Below are positions 54,657-62,920 of a stretch of 64,000 nt of DNA, in pieces (positions within the stretch are counted from its first letter, which is position 1; each line of letters begins with the position of its first letter). The notes beneath the pieces are model-generated. The model was not told where the DNA came from and searched no databases. It worked only from the letters and a program-made list of their open reading frames with translations. The position numbers were made by a program, and so were the translations under genes. This DNA comes from Oscillospiraceae bacterium (GTDB lineage: Bacteria; Bacillota_A; Clostridia; Oscillospirales; WRJC01), in contig WRJC01000005.1 of NCBI GenBank assembly GCA_009782405.1, positions 1-64,000 of the forward strand, written 5' to 3'.

Positions 54657-55529
54657 ATGGATGCCACATATGCAAAATTCGAAAAATATCTCGGATATTA
54701 TGATTTATGCGAAGAAGGAAAAACATTTTTGAAAGAAGCGTCAAAAAAAATATGCGAAGATGAATCTTTGGTTTCCCGCGCTTTGGAACTCAAAACAAAA
54801 CTCGCCGATTTGTCCCTCGAATTGAAACCGGACGAGGAATTCAAGGATGACTCAACGCAGTTTGGCGCTTTTTTGTTCACGCTGGCCATCGAAGACATGG
54901 AAAAATTGTACAGGCAAAAAAATATCCCGCGCGATGTGCTGCTCGAAACGATCGGCGATCTCGGCGTCTGGATACAGCGGCATTATGATTGGTTCGGCGA
55001 ATGGGGATTTTCGCAGCACGGCTGGGTAATGGGGCACCTCAGGGCAAAAATATTCAAACTCGGCCGTTTGCAGTTCGAGCCAAAAAAACTCGATAAACTG
55101 CCCCCGGCAGAGTTGAATTTGAATTTAAAACAAGGGGACCCGATCCTAAACGTCCATATCCCGAGGGGCGGGAGGCTCGACGAAAATGCCTGCTTAAAAT
55201 CCTTTGAAAGCGCCGAGCGGTTTTTCCCGGATGTTTTGGGGTATGATTTTGCCGCCTTCGGCTGCTTCACATGGCTGTTCGACCCCAATTTCGAATCGCT
55301 TTTGCCGCCGGATTCCAACATATTGAAATTCCAAAAAATGTTTGAGCTGTTTCCCGGCGAAGAAGGCTATTGGGGTTTGGACTACGTGTTCGTGAACATA
55401 ACAAAAGAAAACATAAAGGATGCCCCCAAGGACACCGCTTTCCGAAAAAACCTCGCCGAGCACCTTCTGGCCGGCGGGAAAATGCAGCCGGGCTGCGGCT
55501 ACAGGCTGGCGAAAAACAGAAAACAATAA
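54657..55529 (+). CDS. Acyltransferase-domain protein (GNAT-like, DUF5596 type)
   Basis: The 290-residue product starts at an ATG with AGGAG 8 nt upstream. It has a helical N-terminal part (about 1-125) and a C-terminal part with LNVHIPRGGRLDENACLKSF, GYDFAAFGCFTWLFDP and NILKFQKMFELFP. These fit the paired NAT N-terminal and GNAT-like C-terminal domains found in uncharacterised Firmicutes proteins. No substrate can be named. The next gene, ribF, starts 10 nt on, so the two are cotranscribed. Confidence 0.7.
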   Translation: MDATYAKFEKYLGYYDLCEEGKTFLKEASKKICEDESLVSRALELKTKLADLSLELKPDEEFKDDSTQFGAFLFTLAIEDMEKLYRQKNIPRDVLLETIGDLGVWIQRHYDWFGEWGFSQHGWVMGHLRAKIFKLGRLQFEPKKLDKLPPAELNLNLKQGDPILNVHIPRGGRLDENACLKSFESAERFFPDVLGYDFAAFGCFTWLFDPNFESLLPPDSNILKFQKMFELFPGEEGYWGLDYVFVNITKENIKDAPKDTAFRKNLAEHLLAGGKMQPGCGYRLAKNRKQ

Positions 55530-55539
55530 AGGGAAAACA

Positions 55540-56487
55540 ATGCAAATAATATACAGCGACAGCGAGATAGCTTCCAAAAAACCGAACATAAACAAAAAAA
55601 CCGCAGTGGCCTTGGGCAATTTTGACGGATTTCACATAGGGCACATGAAGCTGCTTGAAAAAATAAAGGAATACGCGGGCCAAAACCCCGAAACGCGGGC
55701 TTCATGCGTTTGGACTTTTTCCGAACACAGCCAAAATGTGCTGTCAAGCGAATTTTTTGTGCCGTATATAACCGCCAAAGAAGAAAAGGCCGAAATCGCA
55801 AAACAAAAGAACATAGATTACCTCATATTCCAAGATTTCAATTTCGTGCGCTATCTTGAACCCGAAGAATTTATCGAAAGGGTGATTGTGGGTTATCTCG
55901 GAGCCGGGCTCGCGGTCTGCGGCTACAATTACCATTTCGGCAAAAACGGAAAGGGCAGCGCAAAGTATTTGCGCGACAGCCTTGCCAAAAAAAACATTGA
56001 AACCGCGATAATCCCGCCGGTGATATGCGAAGGGCAAGCCGTTTCTTCCTCTTTTATCAGGACGCTGATAAAAATCGGCGATATGCCGAGGGCGAAAAAA
56101 TTTCTGGGCAGGCCGTTTTCCATAAAATTCCCCGTAGTGTGCGGAAACCGGACAGGCAGGAAAATAGGCGTGCCCACGATAAACCAGCTTTTCCCAGAAG
56201 GGCACATAATCCCCGCCTGCGGCATATACGCCTGCACTTGCGAGATAGGCGGGATGACATACAAAGCGGCGAGCAACATAGGGCTCCGCCCCACGGTCGG
56301 CGGGGAATTTCTGAACTCCGAGACGCACATAATCGGCTTTGACGGGGATTTGTACGGCGAAAACATAAAAGTGAATTTCCATATGAAATTCCGCGACGAA
56401 ATAAAGTTCAACGATCTCGGGGAATTGAAATCGCAGATAAAAAAAGACATAGATTTTGTGAATACATGCAACGAATGTGAACGATAG
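55540..56487 (+). CDS. ribF: Riboflavin kinase / FAD synthetase
   Basis: It makes FMN and FAD. The 315-residue bifunctional enzyme has the FAD synthetase domain with GNFDGFHIGHMKLL near residue 26 and SSSFIRTLIKIGD. The C-terminal riboflavin kinase domain has GRKIGVPTINQL with the PTxN motif, and LRPTVGGEFLNSETHIIGFD. The final residues (about NTCNECER) are encoded by a dispersed palindromic repeat that supplies the stop codon. AAAGGG precedes the ATG. Confidence 0.95.
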   Translation: MQIIYSDSEIASKKPNINKKTAVALGNFDGFHIGHMKLLEKIKEYAGQNPETRASCVWTFSEHSQNVLSSEFFVPYITAKEEKAEIAKQKNIDYLIFQDFNFVRYLEPEEFIERVIVGYLGAGLAVCGYNYHFGKNGKGSAKYLRDSLAKKNIETAIIPPVICEGQAVSSSFIRTLIKIGDMPRAKKFLGRPFSIKFPVVCGNRTGRKIGVPTINQLFPEGHIIPACGIYACTCEIGGMTYKAASNIGLRPTVGGEFLNSETHIIGFDGDLYGENIKVNFHMKFRDEIKFNDLGELKSQIKKDIDFVNTCNECER

Positions 56488-56499
56488 TTCACGCCAATA
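56464..56499. repeat. Palindromic repeat at the ribF stop codon
   Basis: GTGAAC-GATA-GTTCAC (56477-56492) contains the ribF TAG (56485-56487). The core TGAACGATAGTTCA is identical to that in the 57-bp repeat at 3052, and the right edge GTTCACGCCAATA (56487-56499) is the inverse of TATTGGCGTGAAC at 24371. ATGCAACGAATG lies at the left. Confidence 0.75.
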
Positions 56500-56536
56500 T
56501 AAAATATTCAGAAAAAAATAAGGAGCATAAAAATAA

Positions 56537-57955
56537 ATGTTGGACAATTCGGATAAAAAGGAAAAAGGCAACTCTGAAATCAACCTGAATGTGAAAATAC
56601 CGCCGGAACAGCCCGACGGCAGTTTTTCGATGAAAAACGTGGTGCTGACCGTTTACGGAGCCAAAAAGATATTTTTGGCATGGTGCGCCATCGGCCTGAT
56701 TTTGGGGATTTTGGCAGCCGGATTTTATTACATCACGCAAAAAGACGCCGATGTTCCGGGCAATGCGTCTGTAACGCTCACATTGAATTACAACGGGGCG
56801 GAATCGAATTTTTACCCCAACGGGGAAAGGTTCTCGGCAAGATCATTTTCCGATACCGCCATATTTGAAAAAGCGATAGAAACGCTTGAACTCGACGACA
56901 TCACCGTGGGAGACGTGATAAACGAAGTGGAATTGACGCAAGCCGAAGGAAAATACAACATTTTCACATTCACCATACCATACGGCGCCGAAAGCGTATT
57001 TGCCAACAACGCCGCAAAAAAAGATTTCTTGACCGCATTGTGCGGGGAGTACAAAAATTCCATAATAGAAAAATATTACTCAAAAAGCACCGTGGGCACA
57101 TTATACAACCAGGAATTGGGCGAAGTGGACAAACAGATCCAGGACGCGGCGCTTTGGGAACAGGATCCATTCAGCTTCGAAAACAATTTCAAGACAATAG
57201 GGGGCTATTACGAAGAACTCGAAATAATCTTGGAAAAACTGCATTTCGAGCAGCCCAACTACATATCGCCGGAAGGCTTGAATTTTGACGATTATGCAAA
57301 GCAGATGTACGACATACGCAACAAAGACATAGAAGAATGGGCAAAAAAACTGCAATATAACATATATATACGAAATATCGACAAGTTTGTGGAGGAGTCG
57401 CAATTTGGCATCGAAACCATGGAGAGAAACCGCCGCTACAACCTCGAACTCGCCGAATCATACAACGAACTGCTCGCTTCATTTCAGCAAAAAGATTCCC
57501 AGGGCGCGATAGTGCCGGAAGCGGTCGGCGTTTTGAAAGAAGCCCAGCTCTGCATTTTGGAAGCGGCGGATCTGCAAAGGCAAATAAACAAAATGGAATC
57601 CGACCTGGAAATGCTCGAAGAAAACGAACAGGCGATCCGCCAAAACAGCCGCGAAGCGGAAAACGCCCTTTCGGCTGCCACCTCCCAGCTCAAAAAGAAC
57701 CAGGAAAGCGTCCGAAAGGTGATATATGATTATTACGAGCAGCAAAATATTCGCGAATCGGAAAATTCCGTGCTTTACTCAAATCCCGCCATTGTAATGC
57801 CGGAGGGACAAAGCGCCCCTTCCGGAGCCATGATGCGAATGCTGTTGATTTTGGTGGGAATGGCGTTTTTGGGCTTTGTTGTCGGGTTCTGCGCAGCCTT
57901 CATCAAAAAATACCTGCCGGAGAATCCCCTTGCAAAAGAGGGCATTGCGAAGTGA
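56537..57955 (+). CDS. Polysaccharide chain-length determinant-like (Wzz/YveK-type) protein
   Basis: The 472-residue product has two membrane helices (about 45-68 and 435-458) with a long external coiled-coil-rich region in between (for example MESDLEMLEENEQAIRQN). This topology is that of Wzz/polysaccharide copolymerase proteins that set chain length. No BY-kinase domain is fused or adjacent. AAGGAG precedes the ATG. Its 3' end overlaps the convergent dehydratase gene by 53 nt. The partner polymerase is likely the O-antigen ligase-like gene at 59775. Confidence 0.75.
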   Translation: MLDNSDKKEKGNSEINLNVKIPPEQPDGSFSMKNVVLTVYGAKKIFLAWCAIGLILGILAAGFYYITQKDADVPGNASVTLTLNYNGAESNFYPNGERFSARSFSDTAIFEKAIETLELDDITVGDVINEVELTQAEGKYNIFTFTIPYGAESVFANNAAKKDFLTALCGEYKNSIIEKYYSKSTVGTLYNQELGEVDKQIQDAALWEQDPFSFENNFKTIGGYYEELEIILEKLHFEQPNYISPEGLNFDDYAKQMYDIRNKDIEEWAKKLQYNIYIRNIDKFVEESQFGIETMERNRRYNLELAESYNELLASFQQKDSQGAIVPEAVGVLKEAQLCILEAADLQRQINKMESDLEMLEENEQAIRQNSREAENALSAATSQLKKNQESVRKVIYDYYEQQNIRESENSVLYSNPAIVMPEGQSAPSGAMMRMLLILVGMAFLGFVVGFCAAFIKKYLPENPLAKEGIAK

Positions 57956-59771
57956 CCGGGGGATTGGCCAAGCCGAACACCGCCTCCCTGAGAAGCTTTT
58001 CGTCCCTGCCTTCTTTGGCTATGTTCAATATGGTTTCTATTTGATCGGCTGATTCTTGTTTTTCGCCGTTTTTCAGCACGAATATTTTTTCATGAGCGGT
58101 TTTGTCGATGTTTTCATCGCTGTAAAAAAGTTCTTCGTACAATTTTTCGCCGGGGCGCAAACCCGTGATTGTTATTTTTATGTCCACTTCCGGCTCATAC
58201 CCCGAAAGCCGTATCAAATCGGCGGCCAAATCATATATCTTCACCGGCTGGCCCATGTCCAAAACAAAAATTTCCCCCCCTTTGGCAAACGCCCCGGCGG
58301 TGAGCACCAGGCTGACCGCTTCGGATATCGTCATGAAATACCTTATCATTTCTTTGTGCGTGAGCGTCACCGGTCCGCCCTCCGCTATTTGGCGCTTGAA
58401 TTTCGGTATCACGCTGCCGTTGGAACCCAGCACATTGCCAAACCTCACTGCGGCGAATTCGGTTCCCCTGCCGTTCGCCTCTTTTGCCATGAATTCCGCT
58501 ATGCGCTTTGTGGCGCCCATCATGTTCACGGAATTCACCGCTTTGTCGGTCGAAATCAATATGAACTTTTTGACCTTGCCCGCGATGCAGGCGTTTATCA
58601 CGTTTTGCGTGCCCGCGACGTTGTTTTTGACCGCTTCAAACGGATTCAGCTCCATCATGGGGACGTGCTTGTGCGCCGCCGCATGGAACACCATTTGCGG
58701 CTTGTAGCGATCCATAACCTCCTGAAGCCTCTGCGCGTCGCGCACCGAACCGAGGCAAAGCCTGTATTTTTCGGGATTGTGCTTCAATTGCAATTCTTCG
58801 TTTATCTCGTAGAGGCCATTCTCGTCAAAATCATATATTACAAGCTGCCTGCATCCAAAAGCAAGCGCCTGCCGGCATAGTTCCGAGCCTATGCTCCCCG
58901 CCCCGCCCGTCACCATCACCACTTGGCCATCCAAAAAATTTTTGACCGTTTCCATGTCCGTTTCGACTGCGCTCCTGAAAAGCAGATCCTCGATGGTCAC
59001 GTTTTTGAGGCCTGTATTGTCTTTTTTGAGATAATCCTGCATATCCATGAAATTTTGGAAGGATTTCATCGGGAGGTTTGTGGTTATGCATTTTCTGTAA
59101 ATTTCGTACAATTCGTCTTTTGTGGCGTTGGGCAAAGCCACGATTATTTCCCGGGCCCCGTATTTTTTGCATATATTGTCGATGGAATCTATCGATCCCG
59201 CTATTTTCACGCCGCCGACTTTGAGCCCGATTTTCGCCGGATCGTTGTCCACTACGGCCACCGGGAAAAACGCGTCGGTTCCCTTGGCGTCATATGCCCG
59301 TTTTATCAGCATCGCCCCGGTGTCCCCCGCCCCGACTATGACCGCCCGCCTGCCGCCTTGGGCGTTTGTGGCCATCGAAGATTTCACCCAGGCCATCGAA
59401 CGCGGCATGGCACGCATCGCCGAGGTCACCACAAAGAGCAAAATTCCGTATATCATGACTATGGAACCGGACATCTCGTCGATCGCCGCATATTTGACAA
59501 TAAGCATGGCAACCGAGCTCAAAACGGCCATGAAACCCTGGCGTATCATAACCTCGATGCCCGCATATTTCCAAAGACTGCCGTAGCAGCTCAAAACAAG
59601 GCTCAAAACCACGGATATGGCGGTCGCAAGCAAAGAATAAAAAAGGAGCGGCTGCAGCCTATCCGCCGGAATGTCCCCCTCATAGCGCAAAAACGCCGCT
59701 ATCCAATATAGTCCCGCCGCCACGACGACGTCGGCAAACATCAAAATCAATTTCTTGTATATCAACTTCAT
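57903..59771 (-). CDS. Nucleotide-sugar 4,6-dehydratase (CapD/FlaA1-type), membrane-bound
   Basis: The 622-residue product has four N-terminal membrane helices, a CoA-binding-like Rossmann domain (VIVGAGDTGAMLIKRA) and a C-terminal extended SDR domain. The SDR domain has the NAD motif VTGGAGSIGSELCRQAL near residue 297, and LISTDKAVNSVNMMGATKR, where Met replaces the usual catalytic Tyr as in WbpM/PglF. These enzymes convert UDP-GlcNAc to the 4-keto-6-deoxy sugar that starts many glycan pathways. It is the distal gene of a two-gene unit with the ligase-like protein (3 nt apart). The two convergent stop regions overlap. Confidence 0.9.
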   Translation of the reverse strand: MKLIYKKLILMFADVVVAAGLYWIAAFLRYEGDIPADRLQPLLFYSLLATAISVVLSLVLSCYGSLWKYAGIEVMIRQGFMAVLSSVAMLIVKYAAIDEMSGSIVMIYGILLFVVTSAMRAMPRSMAWVKSSMATNAQGGRRAVIVGAGDTGAMLIKRAYDAKGTDAFFPVAVVDNDPAKIGLKVGGVKIAGSIDSIDNICKKYGAREIIVALPNATKDELYEIYRKCITTNLPMKSFQNFMDMQDYLKKDNTGLKNVTIEDLLFRSAVETDMETVKNFLDGQVVMVTGGAGSIGSELCRQALAFGCRQLVIYDFDENGLYEINEELQLKHNPEKYRLCLGSVRDAQRLQEVMDRYKPQMVFHAAAHKHVPMMELNPFEAVKNNVAGTQNVINACIAGKVKKFILISTDKAVNSVNMMGATKRIAEFMAKEANGRGTEFAAVRFGNVLGSNGSVIPKFKRQIAEGGPVTLTHKEMIRYFMTISEAVSLVLTAGAFAKGGEIFVLDMGQPVKIYDLAADLIRLSGYEPEVDIKITITGLRPGEKLYEELFYSDENIDKTAHEKIFVLKNGEKQESADQIETILNIAKEGRDEKLLREAVFGLANPPVTSQCPLLQGDSPAGIF

Positions 59772-59774
59772 GCT

Positions 59775-61463
59775 TTATTCCCCTTTTTCCGATTTGCGCA
59801 AGGCTTCCCCCGCCATCACGCCGAAACACACCCAGACGAGCGGAGTGGTGAGCGGCACTTCCACGCAAAAAAAACTTTGTATCGTATAGCTTACAGCAGC
59901 CGCCCCGAAAGCCAAAATCAACGGGTTCCCAAATGCCTTTTTGACCGCCGAGGCAAACAAGCCGCCCAAAAACGCCAAATACGAGAGAAGCGCGGGAATC
60001 CCCATGCATACCGCAATTTGCAAAAATATATTGTGCGCTTTGTCAAAATATACTCTGTTTACCTCCAAAGATTCAAGCTGCAGATCATTTCCGAGCGCGT
60101 AATAGAACGCATCGGGCCCGGATCCGAAAATCGGCCGGTCAAAGAGCACCGAAAATCCCCGTTTCCAAACCCAGCCGCGCCCCGAGCCGAATTTGTCGTC
60201 GAAGTTGCCATGCATGATCTCCCGCAGCTGCCATAGTATATTGTTCGGGGTTTCGGCCCATTTGACCGCCGCGAACTCCACGAATATGATTCCAGCAATC
60301 AATGCGGCGGGCAAAAAAGCGATTCCCGCAATTTTCATCACCCGCTTTGGCCATTTTTTCAAAAAAAGGACCAAAGCCAAACCCGCTAAAAGCAGTACCG
60401 CGGCAGCCGCGGCAAAAAATACCATATTTATCGGCGCATAATTGTTCAAAAAACGTTGATCGGCCCATGTGAAAACCGAAGGGTCGATTTCATGAAGCTC
60501 TTTTTGGCCTGAAATATAAAAATCAAACCAAAGATAGGCGGCGCACCAGCCCGCAAGTACAATAAATATTTTCCCAAGCCTATTTCTGTCCGAAATCCAA
60601 TACGGCAAAACCAAAACCATGGAAACCGCCACCGCCAAATAACTCGCATCGCCGTTGGCGATCAGCATGAGCGCGAAGGAGATCGCGCTTGCCGCCAGAT
60701 AAAAAATATCCCACTTGAAAAATGTTTCCGAAACCGCGAAGAGCGCCGCAAATAAAACCACGGCGAAAGTGCAGTACGCCGAAACGATATTGACGTTTCC
60801 GAGCGTGGTGCGAAAATATGCGCTGAGCGGGCCGTAACCCGCATACTCCGGGATTTCATGCGGGAACAGCTCGAAAATATCGATTCCCGAAAATTGCAAG
60901 ATTCCGTACAGCGAAACTATTACCGCGCTTGCCGCCACCACCAAAAAATGCCAGCTTTTCGGTTTGTAGAATTTCGCAATTATGAAAAACACGATGCCGT
61001 AGCAAAAAAAGCTGATAAACCCCTCGTATCGCCCCGGATATCCGAACCAGACGGTCTCCTTGACCTCTTCGCCCCAAGGAAGCCGAATCGAAGCGAGAGC
61101 GGAAAGCAGGGAAAAAGACAAAAAAGCGGCCAAGGCCCATTTGGCCACCGAAAGGCTTGCCGGCGTTTTTTCCTTTGTTTCGGCCTCCGATTTTGCATTC
61201 AGGCATTTCTTGAAAAACAGCGCCAAAAGGAGCGCTCCGGCAAACACCGCGGTGAAAATCCAAAAAAAAAGCGTTTTGTCGTAAGTTATGTCATAATATT
61301 TCGATTTCCAGAAAAACAACGGGTAAACCGCCGTGACCCCGACAAAAAACATCGGCGCGACGACATATATGAACGCAGAGGCCCATTTGCCGTATTTTTG
61401 TTTTTTTTGATCTTGCCGCTTTTTGTAATCTTTGTAATTTACATTCTGCCTGTTTTTACCCAT
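59775..61463 (-). CDS. O-antigen ligase/polymerase family membrane protein
   Basis: The 562-residue product begins with a Lys/Arg-rich cytoplasmic stretch and has about twelve predicted membrane helices. The long loop has the Wzy_C signature: SGRGWVWKRGFSVLFDRPIFGSGPDAF, then KAHNIFLQIAVCMGIPALLSYL. This family covers ligases and polymerases of O-antigen or Gram-positive wall glycans. Ligase versus polymerase cannot be settled. The dehydratase gene follows within 3 nt, and a promoter lies at 61506-61534. Confidence 0.85.
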   Translation of the reverse strand: MGKNRQNVNYKDYKKRQDQKKQKYGKWASAFIYVVAPMFFVGVTAVYPLFFWKSKYYDITYDKTLFFWIFTAVFAGALLLALFFKKCLNAKSEAETKEKTPASLSVAKWALAAFLSFSLLSALASIRLPWGEEVKETVWFGYPGRYEGFISFFCYGIVFFIIAKFYKPKSWHFLVVAASAVIVSLYGILQFSGIDIFELFPHEIPEYAGYGPLSAYFRTTLGNVNIVSAYCTFAVVLFAALFAVSETFFKWDIFYLAASAISFALMLIANGDASYLAVAVSMVLVLPYWISDRNRLGKIFIVLAGWCAAYLWFDFYISGQKELHEIDPSVFTWADQRFLNNYAPINMVFFAAAAAVLLLAGLALVLFLKKWPKRVMKIAGIAFLPAALIAGIIFVEFAAVKWAETPNNILWQLREIMHGNFDDKFGSGRGWVWKRGFSVLFDRPIFGSGPDAFYYALGNDLQLESLEVNRVYFDKAHNIFLQIAVCMGIPALLSYLAFLGGLFASAVKKAFGNPLILAFGAAAVSYTIQSFFCVEVPLTTPLVWVCFGVMAGEALRKSEKGE

Positions 61464-61505
61464 TGTTTTTGCATCAGCCCCTTACACATCTAAATTACCA
61501 AAATT

Positions 61506-61534
61506 ATTATATCACATCGGCAAAAATTAATCAA
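61506..61534 (-). promoter_or_regulatory. Sigma-A type promoter of the ligase-like gene
   Basis: Minus strand TTGATT (61534-61529), a 17-bp spacer, perfect TATAAT (61511-61506). Its -35 box is 7 bp from that of the divergent promoter at 61542. Confidence 0.75.
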
Positions 61535-61541
61535 CATTTTT

Positions 61542-61570
61542 TTGACAAAAAAAACAATATATGGTATAAT
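61542..61570 (+). promoter_or_regulatory. Sigma-A type promoter of the URO-D family gene
   Basis: Perfect TTGACA (61542-61547), a 17-bp spacer and perfect TATAAT (61565-61570), 44 bases before the ATG at 61615. Confidence 0.85.
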
Positions 61571-61614
61571 GTTCGTATCAAACAAATCGACAAAAAACAA
61601 AAAGGAGAAAAAAC

Positions 61615-62850
61615 ATGAACCCAAAAGACAGGCATATAATTCGGGAGCTTGCGGCGCGGTACTGCGAGCTTGCCAAAGGCGACAAAAATTCAGAGAAAGT
61701 GCTTTTGTACAAAGGCGCGAACGATTTGAAAATGATTCGGCCCGTCGTGTTAATCGACGAAATACCCTGGGGGCAACTGAATATCGACGGCGAACTCAGC
61801 TGCAAATGCGAAGATTCGGGCCTCCACAGAATCGAAAGCCATTTTCGCATGGGCATATTCCGTGAAAAATATTTCCCCACTGACAATTATCTGCTGCCGT
61901 ACTGGCCTGTTCACAAGCACGGCGGATTTGGCGGAATGCACGGGATTGAAAGGGATGTGAAAACCCACCACGAAGAGGGCTGGAACATAATGGCGCAGGA
62001 ATACCACGACGTGCTGCCCGATGAAGAAGCGCTGGCGAAGCTAAATTGGGCGCCCGGCGGCTATGACAAAGAGGCCACGATGAAACAATACGAATTTATG
62101 GGCGATTTATTGGGGGACATCCTTCCGGTGAAAATAGTGGGTCACGACACGGGGATGGGCTTGACGCTGTGGGACCAAGTCGCCTTGTTCCGGGGGGTGA
62201 CTCCGCTTTTGACCGACCTTGCGGAAAGGCCGGAGTTCATGCACAAAATCGCGCGCAAAATCACCGACGGGTACATAAAATCAATAGCCGAGGCGGTGAA
62301 ATACAATTTGCTCGCAGTGGATTTCCCCACTTTGCACTGCAGCCCCGCTTTCACCGACGACCTCGAGCCGGTGGAGGACTTTGACCACATAGAACCCAAA
62401 AACACTTGGGGGCGCGGGGTGGCGCAGATATTCGGAGACGTTTCCCCCGAAATGCACGACGAGTTCGACACCAAATATCAAATCGAAGCCACAAAAGATT
62501 TCGGATTGGTCTACTACGGCTGCTGCGAGAGGCTCGACAACAAAATACATTTGCTGAAAAAAATGAAAAATCTGCGCAAAATATCCATAACCCCGTGGTC
62601 GGACGTGAACGTCGCGGCCGAACTGATAGGCAAAGATTATGAGATGTCGGTGAAAATGAATCCGGCAAATGTCGGAGCGAGTTTCGGAGAAGCCGCGATC
62701 AGAAACGAATACAGGGAAATAGCAAACGCGGCGAAAAAAAACGGCTGCGCTTTCGACATAGTGCTAAAAGACATATCCACCATAGAAAAAAATCCGCAAA
62801 ACCTCATAACATGGGCGAAAATATTGATGGAAGAAGTTTGCTCCTATTGA
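61615..62850 (+). CDS. Uroporphyrinogen decarboxylase family protein
   Basis: The 411-residue product starts at an ATG with AAAGGAG upstream. VKIVGHDTGMGLTLWDQVALFRGVTPL, YYGCCERLDNKIHLLKKM and ISITPWSDVNVAAELIG fit the URO-D/CmuA/MtaA superfamily. The Cys pair in GCCE and several His residues could bind zinc, as in methyltransferase members. No heme genes are near, so a methyl-transfer role is more likely than tetrapyrrole synthesis. A strong promoter and a terminator make it a single-gene unit. Confidence 0.8.
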   Translation: MNPKDRHIIRELAARYCELAKGDKNSEKVLLYKGANDLKMIRPVVLIDEIPWGQLNIDGELSCKCEDSGLHRIESHFRMGIFREKYFPTDNYLLPYWPVHKHGGFGGMHGIERDVKTHHEEGWNIMAQEYHDVLPDEEALAKLNWAPGGYDKEATMKQYEFMGDLLGDILPVKIVGHDTGMGLTLWDQVALFRGVTPLLTDLAERPEFMHKIARKITDGYIKSIAEAVKYNLLAVDFPTLHCSPAFTDDLEPVEDFDHIEPKNTWGRGVAQIFGDVSPEMHDEFDTKYQIEATKDFGLVYYGCCERLDNKIHLLKKMKNLRKISITPWSDVNVAAELIGKDYEMSVKMNPANVGASFGEAAIRNEYREIANAAKKNGCAFDIVLKDISTIEKNPQNLITWAKILMEEVCSY

Positions 62851-62878
62851 TTAAAATAAAAATAACTAAAAAAACAAA

Positions 62879-62901
62879 GGGCCGCCCAAACAGGGCGGCC
62901 C
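62879..62901 (-). terminator. Strong terminator after the SLH protein gene
   Basis: GGGCCGCCC (62879-62887), loop AAACA, GGGCGGCCC (62893-62901). On the minus strand it is followed by TTTGTTTTTTTAG, a good T-tract. It also lies just after the plus-strand URO-D gene, where the T-run is weaker. Confidence 0.85.
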
Positions 62902-62920
62902 GCGCAATGTGATATATGTT

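Noticed and set aside
56537..61463. Gram-negative host suggested by Wzz-like and O-antigen ligase-like genes
   Set aside because: Such families also occur in Gram-positives; the T-box, LexA, lipoproteins, SLH domains and the KOW protein beside infA favour Clostridia.
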